A stretch of 64,000 bases of DNA. Source: Chimonanthus salicifolius. Lineage: Eukaryota > Streptophyta > Magnoliopsida > Laurales > Calycanthaceae. The position numbers were made by a program, and so were the translations under genes. This document shows, piece after piece, positions 11,401 through 25,300 of the stretch. Below the pieces are notes generated by a model. It was not told the DNA's origin and made no database searches. It was given only the letters and a program-made list of their open reading frames with translations. The DNA lies in NCBI GenBank assembly GCA_013350335.1, contig CM023540.1, positions 43,569,222 through 43,633,221 on the forward strand, read 5' to 3'. Position 1 is the stretch's first letter, and every line of letters starts with the position of its first letter.

Positions 11401-12364
11401 CTATATTATTTACTCTTTTAAGTATAAAAAATATAATATATAATCCTGAAAGTATTTAAGGAGAAATTCTATTTATAGAATTTCAAGTTAACGAAAGTGG
11501 ATTTCCTTTTAGACTTGGTATTTAGCCTGCATATTTCAAGTTTCAAAGTTACCATGAGGCATTTGTACCCTCAAAAGTTATTTTTATTTTTTATTTATAT
11601 ATATTTTTTTTAAAAAATAGCAACTTCAATCACTGCATTTTAATGGAAAGCACTTTAATAAACTTGAGTTTATGTTTTTTTTTTTTAAATATTAACGACA
11701 AATTATCAATAAAACAAAAGAAATTATAAAAGTAAGAATCTAAATATAGAAGATATATACTTAAATCCAAAGAGGAAAAGAAACATAAAAAGAACTAAAA
11801 GATACAACAAGTGGTCCACCCAAAAAATATCTAAATGAGCCCCCAATCCTCAAGATTCAAGGCTGGTGTGATGAGAAAAATTCCACGGTTGGTCTTTGTA
11901 GACGAACACCGGCTTTAGCCAATAACTTGAGTTTATGTTAAGAATGGTATACTCTTGTTCTCTGAAAATGGAATATATTTATCTAAATCATGTCTATATA
12001 GGAAAAATTATTCTCACCTAAAGGTTCTAAACAATGATATAAATATCTAAAGTTTAAAGTTATTTGACAGAATTTTTTTTTCATATCTTAATTTAATAAC
12101 GTGTATGGTTATGATGTTTGTCAAATTTAAAAATATAATTAGTCATGAAAATGTATGTTTAATAGTTCTGCTCGATTATAAATAAGTCTTAAGTTTCAAA
12201 GATTTTATATTATTTTAAGAAAATGCTAAACTTACTCTCCAAATTATACTTTTTATAGCCTTTTTGTGATGTAGCAAATAATTTAATTGAATTCACTCAT
12301 TCTCTATAAAAGTGACAGTATATAATCAAATATACTATCATCCTTATCGTCATCTGTCACAAAT

Positions 12365-12780
12365 ATCGTTCTTGTGATATTAGTGGCTATTGATATTATT
12401 GGGATATTATCAATTCTTAGATTTTTATTGGGAAATTAATGAAAAAATCTCATGAAAAATATAATATTTTAAAAATAAAAATATTATAAATAGAAATATT
12501 AATAAGGAATTTATCGAGATATTATCGCGATATTATCATTTAGCATGATTTTATCGGAAATTTACCATAGCGTCGATAAATCTTGGGATATTAACAACGA
12601 TTTGTATTTTTTTTTTTTAATTTGCGAGTGGAAAATCTCAGACACAGTCCTACTAAAACCATCAGGGTGATACTTCTACCCCTTAAAGCATCACCAACTA
12701 TTGGTATTTTGCTGATAAAAATATGCTAAATTTAAAAATATCAGAGATATTTGTTACACTGCTCATAGTATTATCACGAA
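12365..12780. repeat. Degenerate repeat rich in gatattatcg words
   Basis: Words such as 'gatattattgggatattatc', 'gagatattatcgcgatatt' and 'gcgtcgataaat' recur, alternating on the two strands. The style recalls the palindrome-rich MITEs at 21158 and 42739, but I find no terminal repeats. Confidence 0.35.
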
Positions 12781-13318
12781 GATTGACAGAAATTAATTGT
12801 TCATTTCACCGAATAGAAATTAACGTGTAAAATTCTAAACTGATCTAATTTTATTATCTATTATAATATTTTTAAAAATACACATTAATATTTTATGTTG
12901 AAACATTCAATATTAAAAAATTTTAAATAATATTTCAATTTATAAAAAAGAAAATAAAAGATACAACATTTCACAAAGTGTATGCCTCTGACAAAAATAA
13001 AAATATTGTAGTTTATGAAAGTAATTTTTTAGCATATGTCTAAGACATAATCCTTTATGTTTTGAAAGTCATTTTTAAAAAATAAAAAAACTTTAAATTT
13101 AATTTAAAGGTTTATTAACTTAAACCATTTGTTTTTAAAAGAAAGCCCGGTTCCTCCCAACGATTCCAAAATAGCGGATGGAAATGGTGACATTATCTGA
13201 ATTTCTGTCTTATCGGTTCATCATCCATCATTGGTTTTGTTTCTTCTCCAAATCCACTGCAAAGACTCTTAACAATCTCACTCTCTTCACGTCTCATTTT
13301 TCTTCTACTCTTCATTCA

Positions 13319-16300
13319 ATGGAACTCTCCCTCTTTTCTTCCCCTCTAAAGTTTCTCTGCTATGCCCCAAGTACGTACTCTCTCCCTCTCTTTGGGTCTT
13401 GTTATTTGATGAATTTCTAGTTTTGACAGGGGAAATGCTAGGGTCATCTGTGTTTTTGTTAACTGGGTTGTCTTTTTCTTTACTCGTCGTCATGTAAGTG
13501 TTAGAAAGGGACAGCGCTGTCCCTGTTAGTAAAAACACCGGTGTCCCTAGTGACGGTCCATGGTATCGTCAGTAGGTGTTCAATGAGATTGAGTCATAAT
13601 ATGAATTCTTTAATAAAACTTGCATTTGGGGATTTATATATTCTTTGCAATTATAATCTAGTAAAGATTTCGTAATTCCCACTCTAGAATTCTGGGATTC
13701 ACTAAACAAGTGTTTTTTTTAGAAATTTAATTTTGATAAATTCTACAATTTTCTAATTCCACTTTTACGCAACTGGTCCTAAATTATTTAGGCCCATTTG
13801 GTATTCTAGGCCATATAAATTTATTAAATCCACACCATACGAATGAATCCAATCCAATTTCCGTGAGAATTGATTAGTTCATTAAACTTTGGAATTAAGA
13901 ACTGATATTTATGGAATTTAAGGATTCTTGAAGTAGCCATTTGATGCTTCGTGGACTTGAAATTACTAGTGGAAATATTAGGATTTTATAATCAATTTTT
14001 TTTTTTCTTTTGTTTGTCATAGGTGGAGTTAGAAAGGCAGGGAGGAGAGCATTCCAGAGGAGGTTTCAGATGCCATATTGTAGTTCAGACCTTCCATCAC
14101 CGTTGCCTCAGATGCAACACTTGGAGGTTTCAAGTCCTACTCTTGGGCACGAGGGGAGAAGGATTTTGCTGAGTTCTCTCTTTGCTGCAGGTCATTACCT
14201 ACTTTCAACTGTACACAATTTGATTCTCCATGCTGGTCTCCGTTTCAAAAATCTATCGTCTAGATTTGACCACAGAGAAATGGATGGCATGTACCCACAT
14301 GTACACACTAAATGGAGGATCTTCACGGAAAATAGAATTATGTTGAATTTACAATACTTCTCCAAAGAATTCTATGTTTGGTGAAACCGGAATTCTAGAA
14401 TGGGCATTATTAAATATACCACATAATTCCAATTCAAGGGTTTAATTTCCCATTGGAGAGCTTTTCTTTCCTTTTCTTGCCCCCTTACCTCACTGCCGTC
14501 GTGTTTTTTTTTTTTTGTAATTCAAAGCTGAGTAAATCTTGTAGGCCCATTTAGCATCTTCGAATTCCTTTAGAAACTGGAATTTTGGGGAATAAAAAAT
14601 CCACATAGTACTATTGAATTCCATTGCAAATTTATAGTTTCTTAACTATGGAATTACGAAATTCTGATATTTCTGTAATTTAAGAATTCCTGCAATAGCC
14701 ATTTTATATTTCACAGGCTTGGAATTATTGGTTGGAATATGGTAATTTTATAATTAAAGCAGTTCAAGCTTTGGAATTACAAAATAACACTTTCATATCA
14801 GAAATTATAAATTCCATTTGCCATGTTTGGTTTCAAGAATAGTAAGAATAGAATGGCATAAAATGGATGAACTTGAGCTTGGGCCAGGTCCAACTTCATA
14901 AAGCCCATTCGATTCTCATTATTCCTAAAAGCGAACGGGCCGTTAGAATTGGATGTTATGGAGTTTTGTAATTCCAACCCCTCCTAGACATGGATTTTAG
15001 GTGGAAACATGAAATCCACAAAGGTTAAAATTCCACCCAGGCGTTCTAACCTAGCAAAAAAGCCCTAAAGTATGCTTGGTTGCAAGAATGGTGGGAATGT
15101 AAAGGCATGGAAGGATGACCACAGTGAATTCATAGATTCCAGTCAATAATATCATGCCTACCAAAGACAAATGGGCAACTGTATGAACCTTATTCTGAAT
15201 TTGGAAAAACATAAATTCTTTTGGATGAAATATAAGGGGATAAATGATAGATTGGGAATGTATTAAATACAAAATACCCAAGTGAATTTGATCATAATAT
15301 AGAAGCAAATGAATGGATGACTGACAAAGTATTTGAAAAAGAAACAAACGTTACATTATTTAAGATGAAGAAAAAGACAGCATTAAGACCAAATGGTATT
15401 CCTATAGAAGTTTGCGTATTGTGGGGTGAAATTGCATTCACAAAAGAGCAATATTGTCCCTTCATAAGAATAAGAGGTACCATGGAGTTATTAAACTTAT
15501 GTGTCGTACTATTTTTGAAGAAGTAATAAAGTAATGCCTAAGATAAGAATATTGTACTTTAAGCAGTTTAGTTTTATGCCAGGTGGATCAACCTCTTTTT
15601 TTTTGTGAAACAACAAATGAAAAGTTCAAAAAGAGAAGGAAAAACCTAAATATGGTTTTTACTGATAAAAAAGATCTATCATAGGATTTTTAGAGAATTG
15701 ATTTGGTAAATATCAAGGAAGAAATGCATCCCATTCAGGACAAGTATAAAGGTACAAATACTAGCACAAGAATAGCATTATCCAGACAACAAAGTTCTTA
15801 GTTGGAGAGAAGCTTCACCCATGGCTTATCATTAGAACCCAAGATGAAGTTGTTTGGTATATGTTGTCTGCAGATGTTGTAGTACTAATCAATGAGATAA
15901 TAGTTTGGCTAAAAATTAATTTAGAACTGTGGAGGAAAGAGGCAAATGGTCCAGAAGTTAGTAGGATAAAGACAAAATACATGGAGTGTGAGTTTAGTGA
16001 TCTGAGAACGAAGAGGCTAGCTGTTGAAAATGACTTGGCACCACATAGTGAGAAACTCTGACTTCAGCACAATTACAAAACAAATTGGAGGGCATGGCTT
16101 TGATGTAGCTAATAGTATGATTGTAGGGTGACCTAAGTGGAGGCTGCTAGTGGAGTTTTATGTAATGCTATTTGGAGTTGATGAAGAAAAGATAGGTAAA
16201 TAATGTAAGGGTAATGGAAGTGTTTGTGTTTAGATGGATGTACAGTGTGACAATAAAAGATTGAATTAGATAAAACCTAAAGGTTACTATTGTAGAAGAA

Positions 16301-19300
16301 AGGACGAGGGAATGTTGTTTAAGATGTTTTAGCACATCCGTACAAGATTGGAAATAACTACACGAAAGTATTAGGAGCAAGGAAAGGTCATTAAAGACAT
16401 GGGCTGAGGTGGCAAGGCATGGCATGATAGAATGATAGAATATGATAATTGATAGGGTTGCACGGAAAGGTAGAATTAAGAAAGCCACCCCCAATTAGAT
16501 GGACAAATGCTTTGATTTTGTTGATGATGATGAATATAAACTATTGTATATTTTCTACCTAACAGGTACTAAAAGAGTTTTGAAATCCAATGAGCATGAT
16601 CAGTCATTTCTGGTACATGTGCTGAGCATGTATGAGAATAGACACTACTATAGATGGGGACAGAATCCAAAATACAAATTGGGCATGTATTTTGATGGAT
16701 GTTATTTGAGGGTAGTAAATGGGTGAATCCAGACTGATTGATCAAGCCCTTTATTGGATGATCTCTGATGAGTTCAAACCCACTAATCAATTAATCTCCC
16801 ATCACTTGCTAATTCAAGACCATTTTTGGCTGATCTTTAACAAGTTCACTCACTTGGGCCCTAAATTGATAGCTATCGTCGTTCAGAGGGTTGATTTTTG
16901 GACAACTTTCCCTTCCATCCAACTCTTATGATTGGTGGTCCTCCTGTAATGTCATTGAAGCTTACACAGCCAACTGGAACTTACTATAATATTTTGTTTT
17001 GCATATGTTCATGTATTGTAACTTACTAGTTTTGTTGTGATCACCATTGTTCAGCTACTGGAGTTTGTACTTGTGATATGGCAGCTGCTGTTAGTTCGAG
17101 TAGAAGAGCTGTAAGATTTCTTTATTATTATTATTATTATTGTTATTATTATCATTATTATTATGATGATGATGATGATTATGATGATGGTGATGATGAT
17201 GATGAAGTAGACTGTGATATTTCTTTATTTGGGAATTAGTTCTCTAATTCATGTCTTTGCATGTCAAAAAAATTTATGTTTACCCAAAAACTTCATTTTT
17301 GCAGCTTAAAGGGGCAAAGATTCCTGAGAGTGAATACAAAACACTTCCAAATGGTTTAAAGTTAGTAAATTGACTTAACTTGTTTACTGTTAATCCCATA
17401 TTTTTAAATTCTGTAGTTATACTGGAGTGATGATTGATCTGCTAAACTTGTTTTATAGTTTTTGTCAACAATCTTTTTCAGAAGTCAACATTATCTCTGT
17501 GTCAATATGAAAGACATTGGTCTTTTAGGCAAACAAGATGTAAATAGCAGCAGTGCATATATTTACTTGTGACTTAATTAGCTTTTTCTTGTACCATATT
17601 TACATTTTATATTTTTAACAATGCATTATTTGTTAAAGATAAATAATGGTTTTCAGTCTAGTGTCTTTTTTTGTTCATTGAAGTTTTGAATTATTTTGAA
17701 TAATTTTTTCTTTGTTCCCATGAAAGCACACACCCTAAAATAACCAGGAAAGATAAAAAGATGAGAGTTGAAAAGGAAAATCTTTTGTTAGGTGGTAGGA
17801 ATCTGGAACAAAATTTACTTCTCAATTGCTAAAAGCTTGCGTATAACTAAGGCTGCAGGTAATCTAGGATGACATGTGTCAATTCTATTGCTTGATCCAA
17901 TCCAAATGCACCCCAAGGACATATGAATTGGACAATTTCTATATTTCAATCATTAGTTTCCACCTATATTGCACAGATGCTTCAACCCGTCTCAGACACT
18001 TTTAGACACTTGTACCCCTATCGAACACTTGTACCTATTCTTCATGGACTATTTTACTGCTTTTCAACATTGTTTTCTAAGATGACTAAAAGATTACAAC
18101 ACCTTCCCCCTCTTAAAACCTAACTAAAATATCACCTAGATATTTAAAGTAAAACTAGTATATTATTTTCTATTGGTGTTATTTTCATACATCATTTTAT
18201 TTAAAATAACTTGGTTTAATTTCATTTAAATATGGTGCTATGTCCATGTATCCTATTTTTTGGGTCATCGTGTCCAACACCTTGTACCTGTGTTAGACAC
18301 CGACACTCGTACCTGTACCCACGCAACTTAGGTTTCCACTTATAACCTTTGTCATGATGGCCTTTGGTATGACACAACATAAATCTTATATTAGGAAACC
18401 ATGGTTTGGAAATTCATGTTTTCTCCTCCCTCTGATATTTGTGGTTATGGACCTTGGATTAGATGATATATCTAAGTTATGCATGTCATTGCTACTTCAA
18501 TATCATGTGTAGAATTTATACATCCTATCTTTGTCAGAACTTAATACACCAGGTTGGATGTATTTTTCACATGTTTTAGGACTCATGAAGAACACCATGT
18601 TCTGATTATAATATTCCCTAACCAGGTATTATGATTTGAAGGTTGGAGGTGGGCCTGAAGCTGTGAAGGGGTCACGTGTTGCAGTATGGTTGTGATCCCA
18701 ATTAATTTTTTCCTATATTTTTCTATGTCTTTTGAGGACTAAACTTCCAAATTAAGTTTTTAGCCAAAGGAGTGCTTTATCTATTATTACGTTCTCATTT
18801 TATTAATCCTCAATGTCCTCTTCTTTAGTTGCAAATATTTTCTTCCTTGATTCTTTTTACTATTTCCTTCACATTTTTAACATTTTGGATGTACTTGGTA
18901 TAGATACATATTCATCTACCAAATTGTTTTAAAAAAGAAGAATGTCCAATTTGATAATATGTGATTGACAAAATCATGAGCAGTAACTTTATTTTTCACT
19001 CTCGAATATTTAGATTGATATTGATAAAGTTATTACCATTAAGGACTGCTCAAAAAAATTACCACCATTAAGGATGTAATATCTGATGTTGAAGATCAGT
19101 TCCCCCTATTAAAAATATACAAATTGAGAAGAAACATTGTTCAATATCCCTCGTTACAAGAAGAAAGATACCAAGGGTGTCCTAATGGAAACTCGGCCAA
19201 AAGACCCCTCCCACCCACACCCAAAAAAGAAGAAGAAAGAATGAAAGAAAGAGGTACTAGCTCCAAGAGGATTATCGTTATTATGTATGATCACAGAACT

Positions 19301-22300
19301 CACTTTATGATTTGGAATCCTCACAAGATTGGTGGAAAAAATTTGGAAGTTAGAAAAGACCCTTTTTTTTTAATTCTTGTTTTTTTTTTTTTTGTGGTAA
19401 GTGGTCAGGGTAAAATAATAGTCACCCCATTTAGTGCTTAGAGGTTCAAAGATTGAAGAGCAAAAAAGTTGGGTTTGGAAAACTATTTTTGGGTCAACTT
19501 TTTGAGTTGTTCCGTCCCAAAACCTTTTATAAAGCCATGTTGTCCATCTGTAGTGTGTCATTCCTTCCTAGTTCTTCCAAGCCTCCTCGTTCTTCGTAGT
19601 CCCCTCACCTAGTTTATGCATTGGTAATCTTTCAAATCTATGTAATTGGGTTGCTTACAGTCTTATACATGTGCCTATACCATTTTGAGTGACATTTTAG
19701 AATTACGGGCTTTTCAAGTAAATGATGGTGATGATTTAGTGAGGGACCAAAATGTTCATGGGAACAAATATTGGGCTGGCAATATGTGGGAGTGGGTAGG
19801 GATCCGTGTGGAAAAAGGTATCTATTGAGTGGAGAATAATTAATAAGATGCATAATCTCTCGCAAATGATACTATCCCTTTCTGTAATAATGATTTTGAT
19901 AGGGAAAAGCAGAATAATCGGCCTAGGATTGGAAAACAAGGAGGTGGAATCTTTGGCAAGGGAAGTGGGGTGTGAAGTGGGTAAAATCCTATTCACATAT
20001 CTGGGATTGCCAGGCGATGGCAATCCTAGATCTAAATCCTTTTGGGATCCTATCATAGAAAGGGTGGCCAAGAGGTTCAATGGCTGGAGCAAATCCTACC
20101 TCTCAATCGGAGGTATGTTGACTCTAATCAAATCGATCTTGATGAATCTTCCCACCTATTTCCCTATCTTTGTTTGAATACCCAAGGGAGTAGCAAAGAA
20201 GTTAGAAAAACTTCAGAGAGATTTTCTTTGGGGGAGTAAGGGAGAGCATAGGAGAATCCATTTAGTGAAATGGGAAGAGGCCAGGGATATTAAGGAGAAA
20301 GGTGGCCTGGGGTTATATAGCATTAGAGATACAAATCATGCTCTGCTGTGAAATGGCTTTGGAGATTCTCGTAAAAAAAGGAAGCCCTGTGGAGGAAGGT
20401 ATTGGTAGCTAAATATGGTGAGGAAGATCCGGGGGGTGGAGATTAGGCTATAGGGCAGCTAAGGTTCCTTGGTGGGGAAAGGAGAGAAAAGTTTCATTTT
20501 GGAGAGACAACTGGGCAGGGGACAACCCCGTTATGGAATTGTTCCCTACACTCTATAGAGATGTGCTGACTCGAGATGCCCTAGTTAGTGAATACTATAA
20601 TGAGATCAATGGTAAGCCGCAATGATCCACCTCTTTCAGAAGGATCTTAAGGGATTTTGAAGAGGAACTCCACCGGATCTTGATAAGACTCCTAGGGGAC
20701 ATCCAGTTGTGGCTTGAGGACGAAGATAAAACCCACAACTTGATACACCCAAATACAACACCATATCAAGCCAACCTAACAGAAGTTCACATTCACTTGT
20801 TCCCTGTTGACACCCAACTTGGCAAAAAAGTTGGCTATGCCGGCCCAACACCTAACATCCTTTAGAGAAACATCCAACCCTGAGCAGAGGTCTCTAATCT
20901 CTCCAGAGTGCTCGCCTTTCTTCACTAAACCTCCACTACATTTTGCTAGCAATGACCAACTTCTTTCCACTAAGTTGCCTATATCTAAACCCCCCTTCTC
21001 CATAGGTAATTTAATTGTTTCCCAGTTTGTTGTACGGATTTCTTTTTCTCCCCTACCCCATCCAATGGAAAGCCTCTTTTGATCTTTTCAAGGATTATAG
21101 CCACTCTAACAAGGAGTTTAAAAAGGGACAAACAATAGACTGAGAGATTATTCAAAGAAGGGTCCAAATATCGATCTAAAATTGATAGGGACAAATATTG
21201 GTGTATCAGTGATATGTATCGTATTAGCGCTATATCGGCGATACACGAACATATCGGCTCAAAAAATATTTTTAGTAAAAAATAATAATCGTATCAGTGA
21301 TATATTGACAATATGTATCATCTCAACAGTATCTTAAACAAGTATCAGCAATACGTGACCGAATCAGCCATATAGGATACGTATCGACTGATATTTGGAC
21401 CCCTGATTCAGAATTGATTTAATAAAAGTAATACAACCACTAATGGAGATGTAATACTTCTTTACCAAAGCAAGTTTTTCCCTTAACTTTTGGGTTTCCA
21501 CCAAGGAGGAGGCCAAAATAAGTACCTTGGCACAGCCAACGAGAGATACAAGCCTAGGATTTCTTCAAAGAATATGCAATCGCCTAGAACTACACTCTTG
21601 CCAATGTTGAATTTCCCCATATTACCTACAAGCACTTCAGGATTCTGAAAAAAGATACACCAAATTCGAAACACATCAGGACAATTTTCACCCCAAATAA
21701 CTCCTCTCTAGATGCTTCGCAAAACAAGAGAGTATCATCTGCAAATTGTAGATGACTAATTGAAAAATTGCCCGAGTAAACTTCAAGGCCTTTAGTAAAC
21801 TCTAGTTCCTTGGTCCTCAACATAAGGCCATTAAGGGCCTCAGCTACCATAGTGAAGAGGAATGGGGATAGTGGATTGCCATGTCTTAAACCTTTAGAAG
21901 CACTAGTTGGGTCTGTTGTGGAACCATTCACTAAGATGGAGTAGGAGGAGCCTTGAACACATGCCCTTAACCAACACCTTCACTTGGGTCCAAAACCCAT
22001 TCTCTGAAATAGGTAGTCCACGAATTCCACCTAACGTGATCGTAAGCCTTCTCCATGTCTAGTTTTAGTAGTACACCACTGGTCATCCTTGCGTCTAGCA
22101 TGGATTATCTCATTGGCTATCAGTACCCTATCAAGAATTTGTCTCCCCTCTAGGAATGCTCCTTGAGATTCCCCAATTTTCTCCCCAATCACAGAACTAA
22201 TTCTTGCAGCTAGGACTTTGACTAGAAGTTTGTACACATCCATGGAGAACTACATGATACTGACACTTAAAACCAGTATCTCACACCCTATCATTACATT

Positions 22301-25300
22301 AATCTAAAGCGATGATTGACATGCTCATCCATTTAGTTGTTTATCTTAAAATTCATATTTTAACAATGGATTGGATTTGTTTTAGCTTTCAAATTCTTTG
22401 TTGATTGATTTCTCATTGTACCCTCGTCCCCTTTATTTTGGGCAATATCCATTCATTGTTGTAGTTCTGAAACAGATTGAAAACACTGATTAGAGAACCT
22501 GCTACCTTCTTCCCGTCAAATCTTGTTGATAGTTTCATAACCTGTGCTTTTGTCTAGATTCTTTGTTCAAGGTTAATGTTTTCGTGTTTCCATTTTGGTC
22601 CATGAGATCAGAACTTCTCTCAACTTGCAACTTCATTCTCGATATTTGTTCCTTGTAACATTGAAATTGTTCTATATTTGTCATTACTTTTCACCCTTGA
22701 CTTTTACCTGTGTGCATGATGGTGCTAATTTTATGCTATAGGTCCATTATGTTGCCAAGTGGAAGGGTGTGACTTTTATGACTAGCAGGCAAGGACTTGG
22801 TGTCACTGGTGGAACGGTATGATCAGAGTATGAAAAATCATATTTTTACATTGAAGCTTTTGTACATTCTGACATTTGTAGAAACCGATACACTAAATTA
22901 TGAGATCATTGTCAATCTATGAAGTGTTCGGGATAGAAATTGGTCTAGCGCCACTCTACTACGCTAATTAACAGACACTGCCATGGCTTTCTGGGTCATT
23001 CCCCTTTGTGCACATTGTTGTGAGGCCATGAAGCATTGTTTGGCTGATAAACATGTTCCTGTTGGATATTGGCTGTTGCCCCTTTTTGTTTTCTATTTTG
23101 TCTGAAAGCAGTAACTCTTAATAGCCTGCAGCTCCATCTTTTGGGCCATGAACCATCCAGGGGTTAACCTCATGGATGGTTTGGATCATTGTACAGGGAC
23201 CAGTGTATGGCGTTCATACCACATAGACATTTCTGTGTCATCCACTAGCCATTGCCTCAAAGTTATCCAATCTATTATATATTTACTTGTTTAGTACTCA
23301 TTTGGAATGATTTTATCTATCAGATTTTACTGGCATATCGTGTCTCTGTAACTTAGATTTTTCCCCCTGTTGTCTTTTAGTCTAACCAATAATAAACCAC
23401 TTCTAACTGTATTCTACATCATAAATGAGATCTATTTCTTATATAGAAAGTTTATGGAACCATAAAGATGACCATGATGATGATGATCATCATTATCATA
23501 GCCTCTAATCTCATCTAACCAAAAGATGGTAATCTGCTTATAGCTGAAAAATGCTTATCTTCCAAGCTCATGAATTTCTCCTGTTTTGAAACTCTGCAGC
23601 CTTATGGGTTTGATGTGGGTCAATCTGAAAGAGGAACTGTCCTTAAGGGACTTGATTTGGGGGTTCAAGGCATGCATGTGGGTGGTCAGGTGAGATTGAT
23701 ATTTAGTTTCCATATTTCATTGTTACTGACTAATGGTCAGTGGAAATTGTTAGTTCATTAGTATCTCTTCTGACGGCTTCTATAATAAGATGATGGTGGC
23801 TTCGTTGGGTTCTATGTACATCCTGTTCGCAAATCTTTATTTGTGGTTAAGACCAAAATTGTAACACCCCGCCCTTTTTCACTCTTTTAATCCGAAAATC
23901 AGAGTCTATTTTTTTTATTTTAAAGTGATAGAGAGCGGGACGTCACGACGCGAGTTAAGTCCGAGCTTCTAAAGCCCGACCCTTAACTGGCCAACCATAC
24001 GTGTGCGTGGACCAAGTCCACTAAAATGGTTCACACGTACTCAAGTTAACTTGCGGAATAAATCATACATGCGGAATAACAATAGGATAACAATCCTATT
24101 CCATTTTAGATAGCAAAGTAGCCCAACACTTAACCATAATTATCATAACTTAAATATCTAAACATTAACCATCCAATCTATAGCAAATAAACGTACGTTA
24201 TTACAATTCCGAATGCTAGCTATTCAAATACATAGTTCATGAATAAGTTAAACAAAATATAACTTAATCATCCAAGCTCCTAAGCTTGGCTCCAATCACG
24301 TCCTCGTTCCGTCCCTTTCCTGTGTCATCAACTAAGGTAGAAGTAGGGCGTTAGACAACGCGCCCAGTAGGTATTCCAATTAGGGCTAACACATGGGTTA
24401 GTATATAAAATCCAGATATAATATACCATATCATATTCGTAAAGCATCATATCCAAAACAGTGTATGATAATAAAGATCCAATCATACAGATAAAAACCA
24501 GATACCTTGCATGATAATAAAGATCATAATCATGCTGATTCAATGCCATGCCATGCTATCATATGCAATGAGTCCCACCCATCACAAACTCATAGTATCC
24601 TCTTGATGGAATTCTCCTCATCAAGGTATCCCCTGATGGAATGCTCATCACCAGGTCTTCATACATAGTATCCTCTTGATGGGATTCTCATCATCAAGGT
24701 ATCATACATAATATCCTCTTGATGGAATTCTCCTCATCAAGGTATCCCCTACAAGTGCTTTACGGACGCCCCGACGGAGTGTGGGTCCCCAGTTAAAATA
24801 CCCCTCACGACTTACGGACGCCCCGACGGAGCGTGGGTCTCCGGTTACATTCCATCCCTCCCATGCCGATGCAAATGCCAACATGCTTTAGAATATTACA
24901 AAACATAGCATGAAAATCCCATAATTGCAACATATTGTTTAATACCAAAATATCTTATCAAACATGAATTAAAATCATCATAAGTACATAATACATATCC
25001 ATGGTTTCAATGATGTAGGAATCCTACCCAAGACAACTAAGGTGTCATTGAGCTTTAAACCGGCAACCGTTCAAGATCGCGCACCGTTTGTGTGGTCCCG
25101 TCACCTTGTTACATATCAACAAGTCAATACATATTCCATTTGATTTACCATTTGGTCTAAGTCCATAAACACACCCTTGTGGGGTTCGGCCATACACCAT
25201 GGCCGAACCTCACTTACTTTGATTTTAACCCTTCCTTTATTTATTACTCAATCACCCCTTAACTAATTACTTAACCCTTAGTTCACCAAAATCCACCTTA

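Larger units (their letters stand above)
9795..13318. other. Intergenic DNA between EMB175 and FKBP
   Basis: 3.5 kb without a gene. The first few hundred bases are the EMB175 3' region. The rest is AT-rich and contains two family B SINEs (listed separately) and a 'gatattatcg'-rich repeat near 12370-12780. Beyond these I see only low-complexity sequence. The last 150 bases are the leader of the FKBP gene. Confidence 0.6.

Noticed and set aside
13178..13318. In-frame upstream ATG as the FKBP start
   Set aside because: It would add 47 residues that do not resemble a transit peptide more than the downstream start does, and the total length would exceed the family's usual size. It remains possible.
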